Source: Caldilineaceae bacterium (GTDB lineage Bacteria; Chloroflexota; Anaerolineae; Caldilineales; Caldilineaceae). From it: 64,000 bases of DNA. The DNA is taken from the NCBI GenBank assembly GCA_020846635.1, contig JADLDO010000028.1, positions 496,001 through 560,000 on the forward strand, in the 5' to 3' direction. The notes beneath the pieces are model-generated. The model did not search any database. It saw only the letters and a program-made list of their open reading frames with translations, and was not told where the DNA came from. Made by a program: the position numbers and the translations under genes. How positions within the stretch are numbered: position 1 is the first letter of the stretch; each line of letters starts with the position of its first letter. Of this stretch, positions 43,983-53,322 are shown piece after piece.

Positions 43983-46505
43983 CTACAACAGGTAGGGCAC
44001 CAGGAACAATGTGATATAGATGGGGATATAAATGGCAATTCCAAAATACCAGCCCAACCCATCGACATGCTCCGCCGAGTTTCGTTCGGCATTGAAATAT
44101 CCCTGATAGGCCCAGATGGTGAGAATCACCGTATCCAGCACATCCGCCAAGACAAAAAGGAAGTGGAGGCCAGTGAGCGCCCAAAAGATGGACGTATAGG
44201 CGTTGATCTGCCAGGTATAGGGCAGGTTAATGTAGTAGACCAACTGGATAGCCAGAAAGAGCAGCCCCATGATAATCGTTATAACGTAGCAGCGTCTCAT
44301 GGTCTTTTCGTCGCCCTTCTGAATGGCCTTATCAGCCAGGTGATTTGGCACGTAGCTGGCGAGCAGAAGTATCAGGCCGATGGTCGGCAGCCGTAGATCG
44401 GGCACTGCGATGCCGGGGGGAGGCCACACACCTGAACCTGCACGCAGGTAGTAGTAGGCAACAAGCAGGACAGTAAACTCAACTGCCTCGATGACAATCA
44501 GGAGTATCGCTCCATGAAAGTAGGGTGGGTGAAGACCTAAGCTGCGAGCGACAGTGCTGACCGGCAGCGCGCCCTCTGGCCCCGCTTTGACCCACTCCAT
44601 ATCCCGCTCTTTCGCCGTCGGCCAATGCCAGATGGTGAGCGTGAGAAAGAGGAGGGCACAGCCGGTGACAAAGAGGGTAAGACTATAAAGCGTGCTCAGG
44701 AGGATGATGAAAACCGCTATAGCTGTGAAGAGAGGCACTAGGCTATTGCCAGGCAGCGGCACGCGCATCTCCGGTTTTGCATCGACCATCGTTGTGCCAA
44801 GTGTCTCGCGCCGCCCCAGGTACGTTTCAAAGAAATGCGCCTCACGATCTGCCGGACGATCCCAGAGGGGTTGGCGGCTGTGTACGGCTGGCAGCGGCTC
44901 GAAGTTGTAGCGCTGGGGGGGTGAAGTTGTCGCCCATTCCAGCGTTCCTGCTTGCCACGGATTATCCCCGGCTGGTTCGCCTGCGCGCAGGCTGCGCATG
45001 ACATTGATCATCAAGAGCAGAAGGCCAATCGCCAGAATAAACGCGCCAATGCTGGAGAGGAGATTGAGCTCATCCCACCCCACGCCCGCCAGGTAGGTAT
45101 AGACCCGGCGCGGCATGCCTCGGAGTCCGCTGATGTGCATGGGAAAGAAGGTGACGTGGAAGCCGATGAAGGTCAACCAGAAGTTCCACTTGCCCAATCT
45201 CTCGTCCAGCATTTTGCCGCTGATCTTTGGGAACCAGTAGTAGAAACCGGCCAGGAGAGGGAAGACCGCTCCCCCAATCAGCACATAGTGAAAATGCGCC
45301 ACGACAAAGTAGGTGTCGTGAACCTGCCAGTCCAGTGGCAAGGAAGCAACCATCACCCCCGTAATGCCACCCATGACAAAGGTGAAGATGAAGGCAAAGA
45401 TATAGAGCAGCGGTGTCTTGAAGTTCAATTTACCATGCCACAGCGTTGCCAGCGATGAGAAGATCTGAATACCGCTGGGGATTGCGATCATGCTGCTGGT
45501 TGCGCTAAAAAAGCTCAGACCCAGAGTCGGCAGACCGGTCACAAACATATGATGCACCCACAAAGCAAAGCTGACCACGCCAATGGCCGTAAAAGCCAGG
45601 ACGAGGAATGGATACCCGACCACGGGCCGGCGGGCAAAGGCAGCGAGCACTTCGCTGGTAATGCCGAGCGCGGGAAGAAAGATGATATAGACTTCGGGAT
45701 GGCCGAAGAACCAGAAGAGATGCTGCCACAGCAGCGGATCGCCCCCCTTGTCGGAATTAAAGAACTGGGTGCTGATTGTCCGATCCAGCGTCAGGATCGT
45801 ACTGCCCACCATCACCGAAGGCATTGCAAAAATGACCATGAACGATGTCACCAGCATGGCCCACACAAAGAGCGGCATCCGGTTGAGCGACATCCCCGGG
45901 GCACGAAAGCGCAAGATCGTGACAATCAGCTCAATGGCAGCAACCAGCGCGGCAATCTCTGTGAGGGTAACCACAACGGAGTAGATATCGATCCCGCGCT
46001 GCGGTATGTAGCGCGACTCAGTCATGGGCGTGTAAGCCGTCCAGCCGCCATCGGGCGCAATGCCAACGAAAAGGCTGAACCAGAGAACAAGGCCGGCAAT
46101 CAGAAACAGATAGTAGCCAAAGGCGTTCATTCGTGGAAAGGCTACATCGCGCGTCCCGATCATCAGGGGCACAAAGTAGAGCCCCACGCCTTGCATAATC
46201 GGCACAGCAAAGAGAAACATCATGGCTGTGCCGTGGGTACTGAAGAGTTGGTTGTACTGATCGGGGTTCAAGAAGTTGTTCTCGGGGAACATCAACTGAA
46301 TACGCATCAACAATGCAGCAGTTCCGGCGAGCAAAAAGTAGACAAACCCTGTAACCAAATAGCGGCGGCCAATGTCCTTGTGATTTACCGCCGCAAACCA
46401 GCCAATCACCCCTGCCGGAGCTTGCCACAGGCGGCGCAGTTGCTCCGTTGGATGTTGGATTGATGATGGTGTTGCCAAAACTCCCCCCTCAATGCGTATT
46501 CGCAT
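43983..46505 (-). CDS. coxAC: Cytochrome c oxidase subunit I/III fusion
   Basis: 840 residues. Residues 1-560 are subunit I with all metal ligands: FSTHGTAMMFLF (haem a His), FWFFGHPEVYIIFLPA (CuB His and Tyr), WVHHMFVTG (two CuB His) and HDTYFVVAHFHYVL (haem His pair). The GHPEV glutamate places it in the A1 group of haem-copper oxidases. Residues 570-840 are subunit III (seven spans, ending in HVDGLGWYFGIAIYIPIYIT). It reduces O2 to water and pumps protons. A TTG nine codons in (46478), preceded by GAGGGGGGAG, is an alternative start. Partner CoxB is encoded convergently. Confidence 0.95.
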   Translation of the reverse strand: MRIRIEGGVLATPSSIQHPTEQLRRLWQAPAGVIGWFAAVNHKDIGRRYLVTGFVYFLLAGTAALLMRIQLMFPENNFLNPDQYNQLFSTHGTAMMFLFAVPIMQGVGLYFVPLMIGTRDVAFPRMNAFGYYLFLIAGLVLWFSLFVGIAPDGGWTAYTPMTESRYIPQRGIDIYSVVVTLTEIAALVAAIELIVTILRFRAPGMSLNRMPLFVWAMLVTSFMVIFAMPSVMVGSTILTLDRTISTQFFNSDKGGDPLLWQHLFWFFGHPEVYIIFLPALGITSEVLAAFARRPVVGYPFLVLAFTAIGVVSFALWVHHMFVTGLPTLGLSFFSATSSMIAIPSGIQIFSSLATLWHGKLNFKTPLLYIFAFIFTFVMGGITGVMVASLPLDWQVHDTYFVVAHFHYVLIGGAVFPLLAGFYYWFPKISGKMLDERLGKWNFWLTFIGFHVTFFPMHISGLRGMPRRVYTYLAGVGWDELNLLSSIGAFILAIGLLLLMINVMRSLRAGEPAGDNPWQAGTLEWATTSPPQRYNFEPLPAVHSRQPLWDRPADREAHFFETYLGRRETLGTTMVDAKPEMRVPLPGNSLVPLFTAIAVFIILLSTLYSLTLFVTGCALLFLTLTIWHWPTAKERDMEWVKAGPEGALPVSTVARSLGLHPPYFHGAILLIVIEAVEFTVLLVAYYYLRAGSGVWPPPGIAVPDLRLPTIGLILLLASYVPNHLADKAIQKGDEKTMRRCYVITIIMGLLFLAIQLVYYINLPYTWQINAYTSIFWALTGLHFLFVLADVLDTVILTIWAYQGYFNAERNSAEHVDGLGWYFGIAIYIPIYITLFLVPYLL

Positions 46506-46849
46506 CTTTGCGATTGACCGTACTTGCCCAAGAAGAACAACCGGACGTACACCGAAGTGAGTTTGCTTTCAATTCTGGATGGGAAGCCTCTGGTGGGTCA
46601 CAGGTGCTTTTGTCGCGAATACTGCTGAACGAACGTTGGTCACTCGTCCATGAGGATGGACGCACCTGCACACTTCCAACGCGACTTGTTTCAAAGTAGC
46701 ATAGATTTCTACTCCTGTGGATAGCTCAGGATAGGGGACAAAGGTACAAACAAGATAGAATTGTGGCAAGGCCCGCCAGATAGCGGTCTAAATTGCGAGA
46801 TGGGCTATACTGTCTGCTACGAAATGAATTGATCGACAGAATCTTAGCG
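46506..46849. other. Divergent intergenic region between coxAC and murJ
   Basis: No credible gene. A TATACT -10-like hexamer at 46806-46811 points to murJ and would give a leader of about 30 nt; its -35 is poor. Nothing else stands out. Confidence 0.45.
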
Positions 46850-48499
46850 ATGCCGAGCCAACCCAGCGCAGCTACACCCGGTTCATCTGCCCCTTCTACA
46901 GTGTCTAACTCCACTGCTCAACAAGCCGCCACCACGCCCGCCACCTCTGCCAGCGCGCGCGGTCTAGCCGGTGCGGCCCTCTTGGTGATGGTGTTGTTTG
47001 TGTTGAGCCGCGCCACGGGGCTGCTGCGCGAGGTGATCATCGGCAACCAATTTGGAACCAGCGCCGAATTAGATGCCTATTTAGCCGCGTTCCGTGTGCC
47101 GGATATTCTCTTTCAACTGGTAGCAGGGGGCGCGCTGGGCAGCGCCTTTATTCCCACGTTTGCCCAATATTGGGCGAAGAATGACGCACAGGGCGCATGG
47201 CGACTCTTTAGCCGCACGCTCAATCTGGTCGTGTTAATCTTGGTACTGTTGGCGGGAATCGCCGCGTTTTGGGCGGAGCCGCTGGTGGCTTGGGTGATCG
47301 CCCCTGGCTTTGAGCCTGCCCAACAACAACTGACGGCCTCGCTCATGCGCGGGATGCTGGTCAGCACCGTGATCTTTGGGGCCAGCGGGCTGATCATGGG
47401 CGCGCTCAATGCGCTGCAACACTTCCTGATGCCCGCCTTTGCCCCGGTGCTGTACAACCTGGCTATTATTGCGGGAGCCTGGTTGTTGGGGCCGCGCTGG
47501 GGAGTCTATGGGCTGGTTGTGGGCGCAGTTGTGGGCGCACTGCTGCATCTGGCGGTACAACTGCCCGCGCTCCGGCAGCAGCGTGCCCACTACACACCAT
47601 CGCTTTCGCTGCGCGATCCGGGTGTGCGCGAGGTCATGCGGCTGATGGCGCCGCGTATTTTGGGGCTGCTCTTTGTGCAGTTGCATTTCTTGGTGAACAC
47701 CATCCTCGCCAGCGGGCTGCAAGCCGGTAGTTTGAGCGCGCTCAACTATGCATGGCTGCTGATGCTGCTGCCATTGGGCATCTTTGCCCAGGCCATCGCT
47801 ACAGTGATCTTCCCCACCTTTGCTGCCCAAGTCGCCGCGGGTCAACGCGAGGCGATGCGCGCCTCCTTTGGCCTGATCTTGCGGCTGGTGATCTTTTTGA
47901 CGCTCCCCGCTGCGGTGGGGTTGTGGGTGTTGGATACGCCGCTGGTGCGTCTGCTCTTTGAGCATGGCGAGTTTGACCCGCGCAGCACCGAGTTGGTGGT
48001 CTTTGCGCTCCACTTCTATGCCCTAGGCCTCATCAGCCACGCCATTGTCGAGATTGGCGTGCGTGTCTTCTATGCGCTGCATGACACCTGGACGCCTGTG
48101 TTGGTCGGCGTCGGCGCGATGGCGCTCAACGTGCTGTTGAGCCTGCTCTGGGTTAGAACGCTGCAACATGGAGGGCTGGCGCTTGCAAATAGTGTCGCGA
48201 CGAGCCTTGAGATGCTGCTGCTGCTCTGGCTGCTCCACCGGCGCATGGGCGGGCTGGAAGTGGCTGTGCTGGGCGCAAGTGTGGCGCGCAACGCACTTGC
48301 CGCCGCACTGATGGCGCTGGCGGTCTGGGGGGGGCTGCGTTGGCTGCAAACCATGATGCTAGACGCAACGCTGAGCCTTTGGCTGGCGGCGCTCGGTGGG
48401 ATTGCGCTGGCGGTCGTGAGCTATGGAGTCGCTACGCTGCTGTTGGGCAGTGGCGAGGCGCGTTGGCTTCTGGAGCTGGTGCGGCGGCGACAAAGTTAG
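46850..48499 (+). CDS. murJ: Lipid II flippase MurJ (MviN)
   Basis: 549 residues from the ATG at 46850, with 14 or so spans. It shows MurJ hallmarks: VLSRATGLLREVIIGNQFGT near the N-terminus, DAYLAAFRVPDILFQLVAGG, ALGSAFIPTF, and LFEHGEFDPRSTELVV. It flips lipid II to the outer face of the membrane for peptidoglycan synthesis. The first 40 residues are Ser/Ala/Thr-rich and poorly conserved. A frame start at TTG 46793 is unlikely because a -10 hexamer lies after it. Confidence 0.94.
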   Translation: MPSQPSAATPGSSAPSTVSNSTAQQAATTPATSASARGLAGAALLVMVLFVLSRATGLLREVIIGNQFGTSAELDAYLAAFRVPDILFQLVAGGALGSAFIPTFAQYWAKNDAQGAWRLFSRTLNLVVLILVLLAGIAAFWAEPLVAWVIAPGFEPAQQQLTASLMRGMLVSTVIFGASGLIMGALNALQHFLMPAFAPVLYNLAIIAGAWLLGPRWGVYGLVVGAVVGALLHLAVQLPALRQQRAHYTPSLSLRDPGVREVMRLMAPRILGLLFVQLHFLVNTILASGLQAGSLSALNYAWLLMLLPLGIFAQAIATVIFPTFAAQVAAGQREAMRASFGLILRLVIFLTLPAAVGLWVLDTPLVRLLFEHGEFDPRSTELVVFALHFYALGLISHAIVEIGVRVFYALHDTWTPVLVGVGAMALNVLLSLLWVRTLQHGGLALANSVATSLEMLLLLWLLHRRMGGLEVAVLGASVARNALAAALMALAVWGGLRWLQTMMLDATLSLWLAALGGIALAVVSYGVATLLLGSGEARWLLELVRRRQS

Positions 48500-48536
48500 T
48501 CAATGCAAGCATAACACTAACAAGTTTCTAATCTAT

Positions 48537-48565
48537 TTGTGATGCAACTTATGCTACATTATAAC
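48537..48565 (+). promoter_or_regulatory. Sigma70-like promoter for the zinc protease gene
   Basis: TTGTGA, a 17-bp spacer and TATAAC in an AT-rich stretch after murJ; leader about 95 nt. Confidence 0.65.
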
Positions 48566-48667
48566 GTAATGATCTATGATATTTTTAGATAGAATTGTTA
48601 GCCAAGACAAAAATAACCGTCTCGTTACGGTGCGGCAGTTGTCGCTTTACTGGTAAAGGAGTCCGCC

Positions 48668-49360
48668 GTGTTTTTTAGTCCACTCTATTTTCTTTTTGCC
48701 CTGCCCGCGCTCTTGCTGGGCTTGTGGGCACAGATGCGCGTGCGCTCTGCCTTTGGGAAGTACTCAAACGTGCGCGCCATGTCCGGCATGACCGGCGCAC
48801 AGGCAGCGCGGCGCATCTTGGACACCAATGGATTGCAGGATGTGACGGTGGAGCGTGTCCCTGGTACGCTCTCCGACCACTATGACCCGCGCTCGAAGAC
48901 CCTGCGCCTGAGCGATCAGGTCTATGGAACGCCCTCCGTAGCCGCGGTGGGCATTGCTGCGCATGAGGCCGGTCACGCCTTGCAAGACAAGGCGAACTAT
49001 GGGCCGTTGGCGCTGCGTTCGGCGATGGTGCCGACTGTGCAGATTGGCTCCTGGCTGGGGCCGATTATCTTTATGGTCGGTCTTTTCTTGTCGGGAGCCT
49101 TTGGCAACAGCATTGCGTGGCTTGGGATCATCATCTTTGGGGCAACGGCAGCCTTTGCGCTGGTTACACTGCCTGTAGAGTTTGATGCCAGCAAGCGCGC
49201 CAAGCAGTTGTTGGTTGCCAATGGTGTCGTAGCGCCCCAGGAGATGCAGGGGGTGAACGGCGTGTTGGATGCTGCGGCGTTGACCTATGTAGCTGCGGCG
49301 CTGCAAGCTGTGATGACCCTGCTCTATTACGCCTCCTTCTTGGTGGGGCGGCGTGATTAA
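48668..49360 (+). CDS. Membrane zinc metallopeptidase, YugP family
   Basis: 230 residues, the usual length of YugP/Zn_peptidase_2 proteins. N-terminal span (FSPLYFLFALPALLLGLWAQ), then GMTGAQAARRIL, DHYDPRSKTLRLS and the catalytic AAHEAGHALQD (HExxH), followed by further spans. The third zinc ligand lies in the later EFDASKRA segment. GTG start with AAAGGAG 7 bp upstream. The physiological substrate is unknown. It is followed after 24 bp by a small membrane protein gene. Confidence 0.93.
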   Translation: MFFSPLYFLFALPALLLGLWAQMRVRSAFGKYSNVRAMSGMTGAQAARRILDTNGLQDVTVERVPGTLSDHYDPRSKTLRLSDQVYGTPSVAAVGIAAHEAGHALQDKANYGPLALRSAMVPTVQIGSWLGPIIFMVGLFLSGAFGNSIAWLGIIIFGATAAFALVTLPVEFDASKRAKQLLVANGVVAPQEMQGVNGVLDAAALTYVAAALQAVMTLLYYASFLVGRRD

Positions 49361-49384
49361 GCTTTTCTAGGAGGAGTGAACACG

Positions 49385-49660
49385 TTGTATTCACAATCGC
49401 CCTTTTTTGTGCGCTTTCGCAGCAGCCGCTTCGCCCCATCTGCCCGTGTGTCGTGGTTGTGGCTTGTGCCGGGAATCTCTTTGATTCTGTTGGCGCTTGC
49501 GATTATTCTTTGGCCCGAACTGTTGGCCTATCTGGTGGCGGGTGCGCTGTTGACGGCGGGGCTGGTCTTGACTGCCTGGGGCTGGGCCATGCGCCAAGCC
49601 ACGCGTCGCCAGGCACATCAGCCCGCTGAATACAAAGTCTATCCGGGCGAGCCTTATTAA
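49385..49660 (+). CDS. Small two-span membrane protein
   Basis: 91 residues from TTG 49385, with TAGGAGG about 10 bp upstream; GTG 49376 is in frame but overlaps the ribosome site. It has two hydrophobic stretches (VSWLWLVPGISLILLALAII and LLAYLVAGALLTAGLVLTAW) and a basic tail. No family recognised; probably co-transcribed with the metallopeptidase and ended by the next terminator. Confidence 0.7.
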   Translation: MYSQSPFFVRFRSSRFAPSARVSWLWLVPGISLILLALAIILWPELLAYLVAGALLTAGLVLTAWGWAMRQATRRQAHQPAEYKVYPGEPY

Positions 49661-49682
49661 GCATTAGCAAGTTGAGGAAAGT

Positions 49683-49722
49683 AAATGCCCCGCGGCTGCA
49701 CAACAGCCGCGGGGCATTTTTG
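49683..49722 (+). terminator. Rho-independent terminator
   Basis: AAATGCCCCGCGGCTG and CAGCCGCGGGGCATTT form a perfect 16-bp stem with a 5-nt loop, the U-tract overlapping the 3' arm. Confidence 0.95.
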
Positions 49723-49916
49723 GTTATAGATCACTACGTCAAATTATGCTTGGTAGATGCGTATGCGTAGTGTACCATTGTGTCTGAACTTTTTAGTTGT
49801 CATAAATAGCGATATGGTTCCCATTTTGCAGCCACCCACTAGGCTTCAGCGGAACCTACGCAAAATCATATACCGGTAAACAGTGCCTATGGGCATACGG
49901 GCAGACAGTCCAGAAA

Positions 49917-51095
49917 ATGGGGCAAGTGATGGGAAGCAAAGTTCTAGTCGTCGATGATCAGGCAATGATGTTGAAGTTGATGTCACATTCCCTGCAAATG
50001 GAAGGGTATACCGTCATCACGGCGATGACGGGGGCTGAAGCGCTCGACAAGATTCATAGTGAGCAGCCCGATTTGGTGATCTTGGATATTATGCTGCCGG
50101 ATACCAACGGCATTGAAATCTGCCGTCGTATACGCCAGGTGCTGCATCTCGGCGATCTGCCGATCATCATTCTCAGCGGTCAGACTGAGCTTTCGGCCAA
50201 AATTCAGGGGCTAGAGGCTGGAGCCGACGAGTATGTCACCAAGCCTGTTGACCCTAAGGAAATGACCGTACGCGTGAAGTCGCTGTTAGCACGCACCCAA
50301 CGGCTGCGCCAGGTGATGGCTACGCCGATCGGGCAGCGGTCGCGCCGGGGGAAGGTGGTGGCGATGATCGGTGCCAAAGGGGGTGTCGGTACAACGACCC
50401 TTGTTGCGAATCTGGCGGTGGGTCTCAGCATGCGCAATTTCAAAAATGTCGCTGTCGAATTGCGCCCCTACTTCGGTACGCTTGTCCGTCATTTTGGCGT
50501 CAATCCTTCATCAACGCTCAATGATCTGATGGAGATGACGCCCAAGACGATTTCTGAGGCGCAGATTAACCAGCGGTTGCTCCCGACGCAGCAAGGGGCA
50601 CAGTTGTTGGCGGGGCCACAACAACTTAAGGAGTACCGGGAGGCCCAACCTGAGCATGTGGAAGCCTTGCTGGAGAACTTGGTCAATATGGCTGAGTATG
50701 TACTTCTGGATTTGCCGCACATGCCTTCGGTTGCCAACCGCGCCGCACTGCGCGCCGCCAATACGATCATTATCGCAGTGGAGCCCGAACCTAGCTGTGT
50801 GGCATCTGCCCAGGCACTGCTCGAGCTGCTGCGCGCGTGGACCATCTCGCCTGCCATCATCAAGTTTGTGATTGTGAATCGTATGCAGTCGGTACAGACG
50901 ATTTCCGCGGCAGAGCTAGAGCGAATGTTGGAATGTGAACTGTTGGGGACTGTGCCGGCAGCTCCAGAGATGGCCGCGGTCTCGTTGACGATGGGTTCGC
51001 CCATCATCGCCTACGCGCCAACATCGCTGGTGGCAAGCACGCTGCAAGACATCACGGGGCGGCTGGTTGCGGCAAGGGCTGTCGGGGTGCGTTAG
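49917..51095 (+). CDS. CpaE/TadZ-like protein: receiver domain fused to MinD-like ATPase
   Basis: 392 residues. Residues 5-125 are a full response-regulator receiver with phosphorylatable Asp (LVILDIMLPDTNG), acidic VVDDQ and the conserved Lys (VTKPVDPKE). Residues 145-385 are a MinD/ParA-like ATPase with deviant Walker A KGGVGTTTL; the switch region LLDLPHMPS follows. CpaE/TadZ proteins position the Tad pilus machinery. Here the receiver appears catalytically intact, unlike typical degenerate CpaE receivers, so it may respond to a kinase. It stands alone, 8 kb from the pilus genes. A second ATG at 49929 has a better ribosome site. Confidence 0.85.
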   Translation: MGQVMGSKVLVVDDQAMMLKLMSHSLQMEGYTVITAMTGAEALDKIHSEQPDLVILDIMLPDTNGIEICRRIRQVLHLGDLPIIILSGQTELSAKIQGLEAGADEYVTKPVDPKEMTVRVKSLLARTQRLRQVMATPIGQRSRRGKVVAMIGAKGGVGTTTLVANLAVGLSMRNFKNVAVELRPYFGTLVRHFGVNPSSTLNDLMEMTPKTISEAQINQRLLPTQQGAQLLAGPQQLKEYREAQPEHVEALLENLVNMAEYVLLDLPHMPSVANRAALRAANTIIIAVEPEPSCVASAQALLELLRAWTISPAIIKFVIVNRMQSVQTISAAELERMLECELLGTVPAAPEMAAVSLTMGSPIIAYAPTSLVASTLQDITGRLVAARAVGVR

Positions 51096-51121
51096 CCAAG
51101 AAAAATCTGAATAGAAATGAA

Positions 51122-51163
51122 AATCAGAAGGGCGCTGCCACATGACAGCGCCCTTCTGATTTC
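51122..51163 (+). terminator. Bidirectional terminator between convergent genes
   Basis: AAATCAGAAGGGCGCTG and CAGCGCCCTTCTGATTT: perfect 17-bp stem with 8-nt loop, A/T-flanked on both sides. Serves the CpaE-like gene and the convergent FG-GAP gene. Confidence 0.93.
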
Positions 51164-51187
51164 TACGGGATACCATATCCGGTATTG

Positions 51188-53251
51188 TTATTCACCCCGA
51201 CGACTGAGCATTGGCATATAGATGTACACATTGGTGTCAATGACAGTGGTGGGATTCTCATCAGGATCGAGATAGCCAGGTATGCCGTCCCCATCCCGGT
51301 CATGTCCAGCTTCATCCGCATCGTCATAGCCATCGTCATCCGAATCTGTATCCAGATAGTTCGGTATCTGATCCCCGTCTAGATCGCTGCTTCCTTCTAC
51401 GTTGTCGGGAATGCTGTCACCGTCCTGGTCGGTGGTGGGGCCAGAGATGTTGACCGTTGCCGCGGCTGCTGCCGAGGCGGAGAGAACGCGGTTGGCCGGT
51501 GTCGTCACACCGCTGGGGCTGACGATGGGGAGCGCGCCCGTCCAGGTCGCTACGTTGGTGACACTGACGACGGGGGTGCGCGTGACGCTGACTGTCGCGC
51601 TAGCGCCTGGGGCAAGGGCCAAAGGAGTTGGCACTGATAGGTTGCCCAAGTCACTATCCACCAGCGTATGCTGGGTCAGGCTGAGATTGCCGCTGTTGCG
51701 CACCTGATAGGAGTAAGAGACCGCAGTTCCCACCGGAACGGTGATGGCGCTGGTATTGGTGTAGATGGCTGGATAGTTCGCCAATCCAACGGTCTTGGTT
51801 ACTTCCACCTGGGCGCGGCAGCCGCCGCCAGGGACACCGTAATAGGCGTAGATTTTGCCGGTGGACCCACTTTGAGCTTGGTCACCAACCACCAACTCAT
51901 CGACACCATCGCCATTGACGTCGTCCACGAGCGCAAGCGAACGACCATAGTTGCTCGATTGTGCATCGCCCGTTGAAGAAAAGATTGAGCTAGGTGCAAT
52001 AGGATTTGCGCAACCCGCATAGCCATACGCTTTGCCTGTGTCTGTGAGAGGCCCACTGGCATCAAACGCATGGGCACCTGCCGCAAAGTCGGCAAAACCG
52101 TCTCCATTGAGATCGCCATCGCCTGCTACAGCGATGCCAAAGCGATCATTGTTATTTTCTCCGAAGGCTGTAAATAATGGGGTTGAGATCAAACCAAGCG
52201 GGCCACCAGGATAAATCTCCGCGCGTCCGAGGCTAGGGTTGCCAGGATCATAGGTATCTGCCCCGACAACCACATCATCAAAACCGTCACCATTCACATC
52301 GCCTGCCCCATGAACAGAAGTGCCCAATTTATCGTTCGCTCCTGTCCCGATCACAGTTGTATGAATTGCCTGATCCAGACCGTCGAGACTGCCATAGAAG
52401 ACATAGGCTTTCCCAGCCTCTGATCCTCCTTCATCATTTCCCCATGCACCCACCACTAAATCATCAAAGCCATCGCCATTGACATCACCAGCCGCGGCCA
52501 CAGAGACGCCAAAACCATCCAGTGGAGCTTCGCCACTGAGGACAATGGTGGGTGTGATCTCGATGCCCGCCAATGCCCCGTGGTAGATGTAGACGAGTCC
52601 AGTATTCGACACTGCATCAGGCGCACCAATGGCGAGATCATCAAAGCCGTCGTTGTTGACATCACCAATGACATCCACCGACCAGCCAAAATGATCGCCC
52701 GCGAGTTCGCCACTCAGCGTGAGTGCCAGCGTAGGCAATACGCTATCTCCGTGGTAGACAAAAACGGCCCCTGTTTCGGTGCTGTTATAGGGCGCGCCCA
52801 CCAAAAAGTCGCCAAAGCCATCGCCATTGAGATTGCCACCCCCGGCAACGCTGTAACCAAATTGACCGGAGGATCCGGTAGCAGTGAAAAAGGCAGGCTC
52901 GCTTAGGCCACTGGCTGATCCTGTATAGATATAGGCTGTGTTCGCGAGGTTCGCCCCCACAATCATATCGCCGAAGCCGTCATTGTTGACATCGCCCGCC
53001 GACGCAACCGCGAAACCGAATTGCTGGAATGGCACTTTGCCTGTAGCAGTGAAATCGGGCGTATAGGGTGGTGTGATGGCGGCGCGGGCCGGACTGGAGC
53101 CATGCAGCGCCCACAGCATGACCAGCACAAGTGTCCCTGCTGCGCCGAACATTATGGGCAGTTTGAGCAACGTGCGCCCTACTCTGCGTAGGCGTGATGC
53201 TGTAGTGGGTGGTTGCGCTGGATCAGGAGTAGATACAGCATGTTCTGACAT
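51188..53251 (-). CDS. Secreted FG-GAP (integrin-alpha-like) propeller protein with Ca-binding tail
   Basis: 687 residues from the ATG at 53251 (GGGAGAATTCT upstream). An N-terminal cytoplasmic stretch is followed by one hydrophobic segment (PIMFGAAGTLVLVMLWAL) and an ARAA signal-peptidase site. Seven FG-GAP repeats follow, each like FGxSVxxxGDVNGDGFDDxxVGA, enough for one seven-bladed propeller. A DUF11-like beta domain comes next (about 480-600). A thrombospondin-type-3 Asp-rich calcium-binding stretch ends the folded part, and the C-terminus is YIYMPMLSRRGE. It is probably an adhesive surface protein. It is in tandem with the Fn3-like protein. Confidence 0.87.
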   Translation of the reverse strand: MSEHAVSTPDPAQPPTTASRLRRVGRTLLKLPIMFGAAGTLVLVMLWALHGSSPARAAITPPYTPDFTATGKVPFQQFGFAVASAGDVNNDGFGDMIVGANLANTAYIYTGSASGLSEPAFFTATGSSGQFGYSVAGGGNLNGDGFGDFLVGAPYNSTETGAVFVYHGDSVLPTLALTLSGELAGDHFGWSVDVIGDVNNDGFDDLAIGAPDAVSNTGLVYIYHGALAGIEITPTIVLSGEAPLDGFGVSVAAAGDVNGDGFDDLVVGAWGNDEGGSEAGKAYVFYGSLDGLDQAIHTTVIGTGANDKLGTSVHGAGDVNGDGFDDVVVGADTYDPGNPSLGRAEIYPGGPLGLISTPLFTAFGENNNDRFGIAVAGDGDLNGDGFADFAAGAHAFDASGPLTDTGKAYGYAGCANPIAPSSIFSSTGDAQSSNYGRSLALVDDVNGDGVDELVVGDQAQSGSTGKIYAYYGVPGGGCRAQVEVTKTVGLANYPAIYTNTSAITVPVGTAVSYSYQVRNSGNLSLTQHTLVDSDLGNLSVPTPLALAPGASATVSVTRTPVVSVTNVATWTGALPIVSPSGVTTPANRVLSASAAAAATVNISGPTTDQDGDSIPDNVEGSSDLDGDQIPNYLDTDSDDDGYDDADEAGHDRDGDGIPGYLDPDENPTTVIDTNVYIYMPMLSRRGE

Positions 53252-53322
53252 AGAATTCTCCCTTTTGTGACCAAACAAATGAGCAAATGAAAAGATCGTC
53301 AACCAAACAGGGGGTTGAAAAG

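Noticed and set aside
45549..46463. 304-codon plus-strand open frame rich in His, Lys and Glu
   Set aside because: Antisense to the highly conserved oxidase subunit I.
46783..46811. Full sigma70 promoter for murJ
   Set aside because: Only the TATACT box is convincing; the -35 position (GCGGTC) does not match.
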